NCBI RefSeq assembly: GCF_014076845.1
Contig: NZ_JACGUT010000082.1
Location: 124,001-188,000, forward strand
Length of the DNA: 64,000 nucleotides
Source: Colwellia sp. MB3u-41
GTDB taxonomy: Bacteria > Pseudomonadota > Gammaproteobacteria > Enterobacterales > Alteromonadaceae
Reading direction: 5' to 3'
Shown: one piece after another, positions 16,475 to 25,174 of the stretch
Position numbering within the stretch: position 1 is the first letter of the stretch
How the letters are laid out: every line of letters begins with the position of its first letter
Position numbers and translations under genes: made by a program
The notes under the pieces: model-generated
What the model was told of the DNA's origin: nothing
The model's input: the letters and a program-made list of their open reading frames with translations, nothing else
The model's database searches: none

Positions 16475-17761
16475 ATGTTAAAGTTCACAAAAGTTAAAAT
16501 TATTAGTATCGGCTTATTCGCAACTCTGTTCATATTAATTTGGCCAATTTATGAGAGTATGGCCCACAAAAACAAGGTGAGTTTTCTTCCATTTTATCAA
16601 TTTGATGAAATACCGAAAACTAGCCCAACCGACCAAATACTCTATCAAGAGAACTACACAGAAGCAGCAAACAAAGCATTAGATGTAATAACAACACATA
16701 AAGTCGCGATTAATGCGCCAGCAATTTCAGCTGCCGTATCTATTGACGGTAAATTAGTTTGGGCTGGTGCGTCTGGTTGGTCAGATATAGAAAATAAAAC
16801 GCCGGTTACTACGAATACCCAGTTTAGAATTGGCAGTACCGCAAAGGCATTAACAGGAACGGCTCTTGCGAGAATGTATGATGTGAAGATGATTGATCTT
16901 GATAAGAATATTTCTAGCTATATGAAGGACTTGTCTAATGATGCTTGGAAAGACATCACTAGCCGTCAACTTGCTTCACATATGGCAGGCCTGCCACACT
17001 ATAAACAAAATACTGATTATGTAGGATTATACAAAACGTTAACGTTATCTACCCGCTATGAAGATGTTGAAGATTCGCTTTCGATATTTGATAGTAGCGA
17101 ACTTTTATTTGAGCCCGGAACACAATTTTCCTATTCAACACTTGGCACAGTTTTACTTAGTGCTGTTATGGAGAATGCCGCGAATATGCCTTATCTTGAA
17201 ATTATGAAAAAACAAGTCTTTGACCCGCTTAAAATGAACGCGACCTTGGCTGAGTTTCAAGGAGAAAATTCTAAAAATTTAGCCAAGTTTTATTGGAATA
17301 ATAACGGACGTTCGACCCAAGTCAGACAATGGCGCGATGTTGACCTTAGCCATAGGTTAGCTGGTGGTGGCTTTATATCCACTTCTTCAGATCTTGTTAA
17401 AGTGGGCAACGCTTTCTTGGATGATGAATTTATCTCAGCCAAAACACGTGGTGTTTTTTGGACACCGCAAAAATTACCAGACGGAAGCGAAACCCCCGAT
17501 GGCTATTCACTAGGTTGGCGAGTTTTGACAAGAAACATTGACCCAGAAGTTGGAGAAATAACCTTTGCTAACCATGGTGGGGTTTCAAGAGGCGCTCAAA
17601 GCTGGTTGATGGTTTTGCCTGAGCATAATATATCGGTTGCGATTAACATTAATTCAAATACTAAAGTTTTCTGGGATTTTGGCAAAGTATCAATGCAAGT
17701 GTTAAAACCTTTTTTATTGGCAAAAATTGCAATGGAGCAAAGAGTACCCATTTCACAATAA
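16475..17761 (+). CDS. Serine hydrolase of the beta-lactamase / penicillin-binding class C family
   Basis: 428 residues from the ATG at 16475 (AAAGAG upstream); the longer frame to 16412 uses TTG. The N-terminal hydrophobic segment (about residues 10-27) is a signal peptide or membrane anchor. The nucleophile motif SxxK is seen as GSTAKAL near residue 120, the YxN-like position as FSYSTLG, and the HxG motif as HGGVSRG near the C-terminus. This is the EstB/AmpC-like fold (COG1680), used by esterases, D-aminopeptidases and carboxypeptidases. Nothing shows true beta-lactam hydrolysis. The Asn of YxN is replaced by Thr. Likely periplasmic; located in the tRNA-Thr island behind a membrane-bound AraC regulator. 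Confidence 0.88.
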   Translation: MLKFTKVKIISIGLFATLFILIWPIYESMAHKNKVSFLPFYQFDEIPKTSPTDQILYQENYTEAANKALDVITTHKVAINAPAISAAVSIDGKLVWAGASGWSDIENKTPVTTNTQFRIGSTAKALTGTALARMYDVKMIDLDKNISSYMKDLSNDAWKDITSRQLASHMAGLPHYKQNTDYVGLYKTLTLSTRYEDVEDSLSIFDSSELLFEPGTQFSYSTLGTVLLSAVMENAANMPYLEIMKKQVFDPLKMNATLAEFQGENSKNLAKFYWNNNGRSTQVRQWRDVDLSHRLAGGGFISTSSDLVKVGNAFLDDEFISAKTRGVFWTPQKLPDGSETPDGYSLGWRVLTRNIDPEVGEITFANHGGVSRGAQSWLMVLPEHNISVAININSNTKVFWDFGKVSMQVLKPFLLAKIAMEQRVPISQ

Positions 17762-17999
17762 ACATAATTTAGCATTCCCCTAAACTATAGATATTTTGGA
17801 AAACTGATTTATGATTTCAATCAGTCTTCAATAAACTAAAACAACGTTTTACATCATTAGTACAAAATCCTACTTTAAGCGTCTAGGGCTATTATTTTAT
17901 AAAGGCACGCATACTATACACTGAAGCTATATTAACAGTAGAGAACTCTTCTCAAGCGTTACCTTGGAATCAGTAGATACTAATTAGACTTTTGTTGTT

Positions 18000-18013
18000 G
18001 GCACTATTAATTC
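18000..18013 (+). repeat. 14-base partial copy of the att-flank sequence
   Basis: GGCACTATTAATTC occurs here and again at 19275-19288. At the tRNA side the matching sequence is GGCACCATTTATTC. It could be a further attachment-site remnant inside the island. Confidence 0.35.
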
Positions 18014-18020
18014 AGAGACA

Positions 18021-18058
18021 AATAAAGCCTAGTGATAAATTTATCACTAGGCTTTATT
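18021..18058. terminator. Perfect 38-bp palindrome, likely bidirectional terminator
   Basis: Two exact 19-base arms with no spacer, outer part AATAAAGCCTAG / CTAGGCTTTATT. It lies between the serine hydrolase gene and the 3' end of the oppositely oriented pseudogene. Confidence 0.6.
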
Positions 18059-18082
18059 AAAACATTTAGACGCTTTAGTTTA

Positions 18083-18683
18083 TTAGAATGGACCTGTAGT
18101 TATTTCAGATATTTGCCATAAAATTTTCCAAAGACTATTACCGTGCAGATAATAAATATCATCATTGTGGAATATGCCTCGATCATCGCACCCCGAAACA
18201 TAATTCGCTTCCGAAGGTTCTGAATTTACGACTGGTTTAACGCTACCTATTTAAAGTAAGGTTGCATCAACATCGTTACCAGTAACTTCAATTAGCTCTA
18301 GGGAATTGTCTGGCATCCAAATGTTAAACTCTTGCCCTGTTAAACGATCCACTACACTTTCTAATAACCACCTTTCTACCGGTAAACCAAAGCGATGGGT
18401 ATTATTGTCGGTTTTTAGTTAGGTTAACGCATGATAATCAAATTCAACAGGGGTATAACCGTTTTCATAAACAATAGATTTAATTTCAAGGGGATTATTC
18501 ATATTACTTACGTCAAATAAACTTATTTTGGCGCCTTCAATAATAGGCGTAGTTCCATCATCTTCAGCGAGAAAAAGTCTATTGGGATCAACGTTATGGC
18601 CTATTCTCCAAGTAGGCGTTCTGATATCGGGTGTAAGTATGATGAATAGCCTGGAATTTCAAGTGCACCCGTAATTTGTGAAT
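18083..18683 (-). pseudogene. Decayed C-terminal part of a secreted beta-propeller-domain protein
   Basis: Reading the minus strand across three frames recovers a coherent protein end. First comes ITGALEIPGYSSYLHPI, then after a frameshift IGHNVDPNRLFLAEDDG and ISLFDVSNMNNPLEIKS. An in-frame stop (18419-18421) interrupts it, then HRFGLPVERWLLESV, DRLTGQEFNIWMPDN, a stop at 18251-18253 with a shift, and GSVKPVVNSEPSEANYVSG to IYYLHGNSLWKILWQ and a final stop at 18083. The order and motifs (EIPGYSSYLHP; ISLFDVS; DNIYYLHG-like) fit the C-terminal beta-propeller domain family PF09826. At least two frameshifts and one internal stop, and no N-terminal half, so it is a relic. Confidence 0.75.
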
Positions 18684-18820
18684 GGCACAAAGCGAGCTGT
18701 AAACTTAGCAGATCAAAACTAAGAGGATGTCAGTTTATCATTGAGCTACCTAAAAGTGAGATTGTATAACGGGCTGGGCAACAAAGTAAGTTACAAAGAC
18801 GCGTAGCTATTTCAAAAAAT

Positions 18821-19105
18821 TCACTTTAACCTTCCCCTCGTGCCTCTTTTTTCATTTTTGGCCATTTTATCAAGAATCTTTTGTTCAATATCTATCTCTT
18901 GCCAATGGGCAATATCTAACACCCTAAGAATAATGTCGGCTAATTCTTCTCCAAAAGCATCCGTAGGCTTTTCGTTTCGACACTCATTGATCGCTTCTCC
19001 TACTTCGGAGGCAACTAAAGCAAGGGCTTCTAAAGTCGTTTTATTGTGCCAGCCCATTTTTTCTACCCAAAGATAGTTCTTTTCAGCTATTTCATTAATA
19101 TTCAT
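18821..19105 (-). CDS. MazG-like nucleotide pyrophosphohydrolase domain protein
   Basis: A single MazG-type domain of 94 residues from the ATG at 19105 (97 from GTG at 19114; neither has a strong Shine-Dalgarno). The helical metal-binding pattern is visible: ASEVGEAINECRNE near residue 35, then FGEELADIILRVLDIAH near residue 50. These carry the EExxE and ExxD acidic residues that hold Mg2+. Enzymes of this kind split NTPs to NMP and pyrophosphate, often for housecleaning, and are frequent on phages and islands. It lies in the putative tRNA-Thr island, unlinked to the full-length mazG at 59433-60275. Confidence 0.85.
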   Translation of the reverse strand: MNINEIAEKNYLWVEKMGWHNKTTLEALALVASEVGEAINECRNEKPTDAFGEELADIILRVLDIAHWQEIDIEQKILDKMAKNEKRGTRGRLK

Positions 19106-19262
19106 GTCTTTCACTCACTAAGTTTAACTATTGGTTAACTTACTATCATATCTAAGTGAATTCACTCTAAAAATAAAATTTGATACTTAGTTGCCAAATG
19201 AAAAATAACGTTATAAGCAATCTAGTGATTTAATTAGAATCAAAGAAGTTGTGAGCATAACA

Positions 19263-19292
19263 ACTCCGGCAGTCGGCACTATTAATTCTCTT
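19263..19292 (+). other. Putative attachment site, tRNA-Thr 3'-end remnant
   Basis: ACTCCGGCAGTCGGCAC is identical to the 3' end of tRNA-Thr (14984-15000), and the following bases also match with two differences. No tRNA body is upstream, so this is only the end of the gene, as left by site-specific integration. The rest of the 480-base gap to the next gene holds nothing I can name. Confidence 0.6.
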
Positions 19293-19587
19293 TTGCAATT
19301 TGTCGTTTGTTATTTTTTGTTTGTTCTTGAGTTATTTAGAAATCAAGAGCTGACACCTGCTGACAAATCATTCTATAAGCTGATTTAACCGTTCAACCCA
19401 CAACTAGGTACTACAACCTTAAAAACTAACACAACTCTAACCCTACGCACTGCTGGGACCGTTTTGCTACATTTTTTAATATGCTTGTATAAGTTGATTT
19501 TTTGGTATACAAATCACAATAATCGTCTTTTTGCACTCTACGATGAGAGAAAAGAATAATTATGACCCATATCGATTAGGAATATAA

Positions 19588-21114
19588 ATGGAAGCAAATA
19601 GCGTTACCGTCCGTCATTTAACTTTACAAGATATGACAGAGCTTCGACACGCAAGTGAATCAGTTTACCTTAATAAAGCATTAGCAACGTGGAATGAATC
19701 TACGGTAAAAGCCTTATTAACTAAATTTCCAGAAGGACAAATCTGTGTGGTTGTTGATGGCATTGTAGTCGGTTGTGCCTTTTCATTAATCATTGAATAT
19801 GCTGATTTTGGTGATGAACATACTTATGCTGAAATCACGAGCGATATGACCTTTGACAATCATGATCCCAAGGGTGATTCTTTGTATGGAATTGAGGTGT
19901 TTATTCACCCTGATTATCGTGGTTTACGTTTGGCTAGACGTTTGTACGATGCGCGCAAAGAACTTTGCGAAAACTTGAATTTGCGCGCCATTGTAGCGGG
20001 CGGTCGTATGCCTAACTATGCACAGTATTCAGACAAAATCAGTGCAAAGCAGTACATTGAAAAAGTTAAAATTAAAGAGTTATATGATCCCGTATTAAGT
20101 TTTCAGCTTGCTAATGATTTTTATGTACGCAAGTTACTGACCGGTTACTTATCGGGTGATAAGGAATCAATGGAATATGCCACGTTACTTGAATGGCCAA
20201 ATATTTTTTATACTAAATCAGTAAAACTGATCAATGCCCCGCGCTCAGAAGTTCGTTTAGGTTTAGTGCAATGGCAAATGCGTTCCATGAAAAGCATTGA
20301 TGATTTATTTGAACAAATGGAGTTTTATGTTGATGCAGTCTCAGATTACAAAAGTGACTTTGTCTTGTTTCCTGAGTTGTTTAATGCGCCATTGATGGCC
20401 GAATTTAATCACTTACGTTTAACTGAAAGTATTCGCCGGTTAGCAGAATATACTGAACAAATTCGCGATAAATTTATCGAATTTGCGATTAGTTATAATA
20501 TTAATATTATTACCGGTAGTATGCCGTTTTTTGTTGATGGCAATCTTTATAATTCCGGCTTTTTGTGTCGCCGGGATGGTTCATGGGAACGTTACGATAA
20601 AATTCATTTAACGCCAGCAGAAGTACGTAGCTGGTCTATGGTGGGTGGTAAAAACCTTAAGGTGTTTGATACTGACTGTGGCAAAGTTGGTATCATGATT
20701 TGTTATGATGTTGAATTTCCAGAGTACTCTAGAATACTTGCTGATCAAGGGATGAATATTTTGTTTGTGCCGTTCTTAACCGACACCCAAAATGGTTACA
20801 CGCGAGTACGTCACTGTGCGATGGCAAGAGCGATTGAAAATGAGTGCTATGTCGCTATTGCTGGCGCAGTAGGTAATTTGCCCAAAGTGAATAATATGGA
20901 TATTCAATATGCGCAATCTGCCGTTTTTACGCCGTCTGACTTTGCTTTCCCCACTACAGGTATTAAAGCGGAAGCAACACCAAATTCAGAAATGACCGTT
21001 ATCGTCGACGTAAATATAGATTTATTAAAGCAGTTACATAGCCATGGATCTGTGCATACCATGCGAGATAGACGTCACGATTTATATAGCATTACTGAGC
21101 ATAACAAAGCTTAG
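19588..21114 (+). CDS. GNAT acetyltransferase fused to a nitrilase-superfamily hydrolase
   Basis: 508-residue two-domain protein. N-terminal GNAT domain, about residues 1-200: acetyl-CoA site in IHPDYRGLRLARRLYDARKE near residue 115. C-terminal carbon-nitrogen hydrolase, about 215-500, with the Glu-Lys-Cys triad: FVLFPELFNAP, YDKIHLTPAEV and IMICYDVEFPEYSR. The hydrolase half would act on an amide or nitrile, perhaps the acetylated product; this link is inference. ATG start after TAGGAATAT. Monocistronic. The fused architecture is known in many bacteria, but a firm substrate is not visible from sequence. Confidence 0.9.
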   Translation: MEANSVTVRHLTLQDMTELRHASESVYLNKALATWNESTVKALLTKFPEGQICVVVDGIVVGCAFSLIIEYADFGDEHTYAEITSDMTFDNHDPKGDSLYGIEVFIHPDYRGLRLARRLYDARKELCENLNLRAIVAGGRMPNYAQYSDKISAKQYIEKVKIKELYDPVLSFQLANDFYVRKLLTGYLSGDKESMEYATLLEWPNIFYTKSVKLINAPRSEVRLGLVQWQMRSMKSIDDLFEQMEFYVDAVSDYKSDFVLFPELFNAPLMAEFNHLRLTESIRRLAEYTEQIRDKFIEFAISYNINIITGSMPFFVDGNLYNSGFLCRRDGSWERYDKIHLTPAEVRSWSMVGGKNLKVFDTDCGKVGIMICYDVEFPEYSRILADQGMNILFVPFLTDTQNGYTRVRHCAMARAIENECYVAIAGAVGNLPKVNNMDIQYAQSAVFTPSDFAFPTTGIKAEATPNSEMTVIVDVNIDLLKQLHSHGSVHTMRDRRHDLYSITEHNKA

Positions 21115-21588
21115 TTGGTCATTTTTTATTGATAGAATACATTAACCACTAGCATATCTGCACAATCAAAGCGCCTAAATCGAATCTATAACGGTTCAGG
21201 TGCTACTTTGAGATACAAAGGTTATTTTGTCGTATAAGTCTTCGACAACATAAACGAATTCACATGATGTTCACGCTACACATAACAACATCGCTATTTC
21301 TTGAGTATGGCTAATAAGCCTTTCTCACTTGTGAACTTTTATCTTGTATGATGCATTTTAATAAATGAGAAATCCTTATAGCGCTTCATGCTATTTAAAA
21401 AGAGAAGCCACAGCATTATGCTGCTTAACCAATGACTCGCTATATTCTACTGAGTAAAATTAGGCTACCCTGTTAGGTGTTTCGACAATAAAGGTATTGC
21501 CGACAAGCCAGCATCAGGTTTTTATCTCAATTAATATATTTTTTCTACTTTGGTTCAAAGACAAAGTAACTATGGCAAGGGAACCTAA
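21115..21588. other. 474-base non-coding gap
   Basis: No ORF with good start and codon usage, no RNA gene and no clear terminator. It presumably contains the promoter of the ydbH operon. Confidence 0.5.
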
Positions 21589-24354
21589 GTGCGATTTTTT
21601 AAATTAATTTTAATTGCTGTTCTCACCTTATTAACTACGTTAACTATTATTTATAGTGCACGAGTCTCCATCATCAATAACGTCGCACAAGCGCAATTGA
21701 GCTCGCTTAACATAGATATTACTTGCCTAGATATCAGCTTTGCCCGAAATTTGGCCATCAGCGTCGATAAGTTATGTTTACAATCGTCTCAAGCTGATAT
21801 TGAAATGGTTGATATGACCATACATTGGCGGTATTCCCCCCATTTTAAAATAACCGATATTGATGTTGGTCGGGTAAAAATTAAAGGCACAGATCACTTA
21901 TTTTCCAAAGTAAATGACCTTCCCTCAACTAATAAAAACAATGAAAATTTTAGCCAATTATTGTCAACAATATTAAGACCCTATGCTGAGCAGGTTACAC
22001 AATTCAAATTACCGATAACCATTAATATCGACAGCATTTCCTATTTACCTTTTATTGTTCTTCATAAAGTGAACACGCCCAATAAAAAAACCATAAAGCA
22101 AGACGAGCATTTATATACGGCTAAACTATCGACACGAGATAACACGTTATCATTTTCATTAAAAAACACTGAAAACATACCATTTATCAAGGCTAAATTA
22201 ACCCAAGTAGAAAAAGGGTTTTCCGTTGCGTTATCAAGTCAATTAAATTTACTGAAAAGCTTCGTTAGTACTCATCAATTACCTATAACGACAGCATTAG
22301 CAAACCACTTAGCTGCTATCGAAGTATCAGGTAATATCGACTCACTCATAAAATATCAGGCAGATGTTTTTACTCTACAAAATAATATTACCGACATCTC
22401 AATAAGTTCTGCTGTCGGCATTGATAATAGCGGCGCTTTTAAGCTTTCTGGGGCACTAAACGTTAAGAGTCAATTCAATTTAATTCCCCAAAAATCGACT
22501 AAAGCAATACCCCGTCAGATTAAAAAGACCCTAGCCGATGAGAACAATACAGAAGTAGCGTTAACCTTTACGGGAAAAAATGAATTAATATTGGAATATA
22601 GTCAGCCACAGTTTTTAAAAACCTTAGAGCAAATCGAGCTCTCCCCCACTATTATCTCAATACTTAAAGATAACCCTTTAAAACATTTAACGTTAAAGTT
22701 TCAGGGCAATGGCTTAGTAACACTTAATGATAATAAGGGTTATCTTAGTCATCTTGAAATAAATGCGCGTAGCAATGAACGACTCCATAAAATTAAACTT
22801 GATGATATTACTTTTATCCAACCCCACTCAAATATAGCACTCGGTGATAGTGCCATAACAGACACGAGAGTTAGCGCGGACAACAAGGTTGCTAAAAGCA
22901 GCATTAAAAGTGATGAAACACCTTCTATATTGGCAATAGGTCGTTTTACTATTGATAGTCAACTTAAACTGTTAAGCATGGCTAAATTTACCACGGCGCC
23001 GGCCGTTCTTCACCTGGCCGGCTCACTAAAACAAACCAAACAAGAAACAACGGTTATATTAACTGAAAACTCCTCAATCACATTGAGCAATATTGTTGTG
23101 CTTAAACAAACAACTGCTCTTAAAAATAGCATTAAACAGAAAAAAGCAGAGCACACTTTAGCGACAAAGAAACCCCAAGCGCTGGTAAGCCTAAAAACAT
23201 TGACAACAACGCTAGAGGGTAGCGTACAACGCTTAGAAAACAACACCCTTAATATAAACTTAAAGGTTAATAACAGAGCTTCACAAGTAAATGTGCCCAA
23301 TGCATTGAAAATAAGTTCGTTTAATCTTTTTAGTGAAATTAAAGGCAGTCTTAATGACATAAACCTCAATGCGAGCGCAACGGCAGACGGCGTTAACCTG
23401 GGTAACCTTGTTATTACTGGCCCAGTAAAGTCGCCTCGCATAGAAGTTTATGCAAAGAAGTTACAACTCACTGATTTATTATCCTTAAATATACAATTAC
23501 CCACTAAAATTGAACTAATTGACGGCAGACTAGATTACAACATATCAGGGCAAATAAACGCGTTAAGTAATATTGAAAACACACCACTTAGTGTTTCGGT
23601 TGCTGTAACATCACTCAGTGGTGAAATTAATGGCATCTGGCTGCAAGAATTAAACTGGCAAGAACATTTATCGATACATGCAGGTAAAATAACGACAATA
23701 CCTAATGTAAAAGACAACTTAACCATTGAATTAATTGAAACCGTTACCCCTGTTTCAAAGCTGTCAATTAACACGAGTTGGACAGTTGACAAAACCTTTA
23801 CGCTTTCAGCAAACAAACTTAAAGCCGATGTTTTAGGCGGCAGTTTTTTTGTTCCAACTATAAACTGGCCTTTCGAGCACGGGAATTCAGTTAACGTTCA
23901 GCTAAAGAGTATAGACTTAGAGCAAGTCTTAGCATTAGATGAAAAACAAGGTATTGTGGTGACAGGTAAAATATCAGGTCAACTTCCCGTTACTTTTGAT
24001 GGTGACAAATATATGATTAAAGAAGGTGAACTACACAATACGAGCAACGGGCTAATACAGGTTATTGACAATCCAGCAGTAGCAGCACTAAAAGCCAACA
24101 ACAGCCAGCTAAAACTAGCATTTGATGCATTGCAGAACTTGCATTATCATCAGCTTTCATCAGCAGTTTCAATGGCAGACGACGGATACATGCAGTTAGA
24201 CACAGTGATCAAAGGTCGTAATCCAGATCTTGATAACGATGTAAATTTGAATTTGAACTTGAGTTACGATTTACTGGGTTTACTTGAGTCATTGTCAATA
24301 ACACAACGTTTTGAAGAAAGTATTCTCAAAGGTTTACAAAAAAATAAGGGATAA
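21589..24354 (+). CDS. ydbH: YdbH-type AsmA-like intermembrane phospholipid transport protein
   Basis: Large periplasm-spanning bridge protein of 921 residues. N-terminal membrane anchor at about residues 4-24 (LILIAVLTLLTTLTIIYSA), then a long beta-rich body of the AsmA/TamB-like repeating-groove type. The conserved C-terminal block contains KISGQLPVTFDGDKYMI and the ending LLGLLESLSITQRFEE. E. coli YdbH works with YnbE as one of three partly redundant routes (TamB, YdbH, YhdP) that carry phospholipids to the outer membrane. Start is GTG with AAGGGA upstream. The next two genes are ynbE and ydbL, which makes the assignment firm. Confidence 0.93.
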   Translation: MRFFKLILIAVLTLLTTLTIIYSARVSIINNVAQAQLSSLNIDITCLDISFARNLAISVDKLCLQSSQADIEMVDMTIHWRYSPHFKITDIDVGRVKIKGTDHLFSKVNDLPSTNKNNENFSQLLSTILRPYAEQVTQFKLPITINIDSISYLPFIVLHKVNTPNKKTIKQDEHLYTAKLSTRDNTLSFSLKNTENIPFIKAKLTQVEKGFSVALSSQLNLLKSFVSTHQLPITTALANHLAAIEVSGNIDSLIKYQADVFTLQNNITDISISSAVGIDNSGAFKLSGALNVKSQFNLIPQKSTKAIPRQIKKTLADENNTEVALTFTGKNELILEYSQPQFLKTLEQIELSPTIISILKDNPLKHLTLKFQGNGLVTLNDNKGYLSHLEINARSNERLHKIKLDDITFIQPHSNIALGDSAITDTRVSADNKVAKSSIKSDETPSILAIGRFTIDSQLKLLSMAKFTTAPAVLHLAGSLKQTKQETTVILTENSSITLSNIVVLKQTTALKNSIKQKKAEHTLATKKPQALVSLKTLTTTLEGSVQRLENNTLNINLKVNNRASQVNVPNALKISSFNLFSEIKGSLNDINLNASATADGVNLGNLVITGPVKSPRIEVYAKKLQLTDLLSLNIQLPTKIELIDGRLDYNISGQINALSNIENTPLSVSVAVTSLSGEINGIWLQELNWQEHLSIHAGKITTIPNVKDNLTIELIETVTPVSKLSINTSWTVDKTFTLSANKLKADVLGGSFFVPTINWPFEHGNSVNVQLKSIDLEQVLALDEKQGIVVTGKISGQLPVTFDGDKYMIKEGELHNTSNGLIQVIDNPAVAALKANNSQLKLAFDALQNLHYHQLSSAVSMADDGYMQLDTVIKGRNPDLDNDVNLNLNLSYDLLGLLESLSITQRFEESILKGLQKNKG

Positions 24355-24356
24355 GT

Positions 24357-24539
24357 ATGAGTAAAATACTCACTGTAGTATTCACTGTTTTTATCATGAG
24401 TGCCTGCACCCATAAGATAGAAGTTAGCGCAAAAGAGCCGATCACAATTAATTTAAATTTAAAAATTGATCATGAAATAAAAGTGAAAGTAGATAAAGAA
24501 CTAGATGATATATTTAGTGCTGAAAGCGACATATTTTAA
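24357..24539 (+). CDS. ynbE: YnbE-family outer-membrane lipoprotein
   Basis: 60-residue lipoprotein. Signal peptide with lipobox IMSAC (Cys at about residue 17), then a short amphipathic tail ITINLNLKIDHEIKVKVDKE that can add beta-strands. In E. coli YnbE forms a stack that caps YdbH at the outer membrane. It starts 2 bases after the ydbH stop codon. Confidence 0.92.
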   Translation: MSKILTVVFTVFIMSACTHKIEVSAKEPITINLNLKIDHEIKVKVDKELDDIFSAESDIF

Positions 24540-24548
24540 GGAGATATA

Positions 24549-24890
24549 ATGAAAAATTTAACGAACAAAATTATAAAAAAGCTCACCTGTGTTCTGTTTA
24601 TTTCTACCCTGGCTTTTTCTGCTTGGGCTATTTCTCTTGACGATGCAAAAGAGCAAGGCTTAGTCGGTGAAATGTCTAATGGTTACTTAGGCCTCGTTGT
24701 TGATAACGCAGAAGCTAAAAGCTTAGTCATGAGTGTTAATGAAAAGCGTAAGAGTATTTATATGAATTTAGCGCGTCAAAATAAAATTACCATGGAGCAA
24801 GTAACGGCTTTAGCGGGTAAGAAAGCTTTTGCTAAAACTCAGTCGGGGCATTTTATCCAAAATAGTACTGGCCAATGGGTTAAAAAATAG
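24549..24890 (+). CDS. ydbL: YdbL family protein (DUF1318)
   Basis: 113-residue periplasmic protein. Signal peptide about residues 1-28 (VLFISTLAFSAWA), then the DUF1318 domain: LDDAKEQGLVGEMSNGYLG and AKSLVMSVNEKRKSIYMNLA. E. coli YdbL modulates the YdbH-YnbE complex. Third gene of the operon, 9 bases after ynbE, with AAGGAGATATA as a strong ribosome-binding site. Confidence 0.94.
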   Translation: MKNLTNKIIKKLTCVLFISTLAFSAWAISLDDAKEQGLVGEMSNGYLGLVVDNAEAKSLVMSVNEKRKSIYMNLARQNKITMEQVTALAGKKAFAKTQSGHFIQNSTGQWVKK

Positions 24891-24940
24891 CACAGTGCCC
24901 ATAACACTGGTCACCTCTCTATTTAGCAATAAACTGACAA

Positions 24941-24971
24941 AACCTTAATAGCAATACTAAGGTTTTTTTTT
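24941..24971 (+). terminator. Terminator of ydbH-ynbE-ydbL
   Basis: 10-base stem AACCTTAATA / TACTAAGGTT (one G-T pair) with GCAA loop and a long T run. Confidence 0.85.
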
Positions 24972-25081
24972 ACGCTGAAAAAACACCTTAGCCTTGTAAC
25001 GTAAACAGTTAAAATCCCTTTAAATACTTCCCCTTCAGCCACTCATCAATAATAATTTTCATAAGCGATTATTTTTTTTGT

Positions 25082-25110
25082 TTGACATTAATCGACTCTT
25101 AAATTCTAAT
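25082..25110 (+). promoter_or_regulatory. Sigma-70 promoter of speA
   Basis: Consensus -35 TTGACA (25082-25087), 17-base spacer, -10 TCTAAT (25105-25110), 64 bases before the speA ATG. Confidence 0.65.
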
Positions 25111-25174
25111 TCGCCTTAATTACCCAAGAAGAATTCTCATTCTATTATTCAGTGGAAAGCGTAAAGGAAAGTTA

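Noticed and set aside
16475..17761. True antibiotic beta-lactamase
   Set aside because: Only the general SxxK hydrolase fold is visible; Asn of YxN is missing, and the family is mostly esterases and peptidases.
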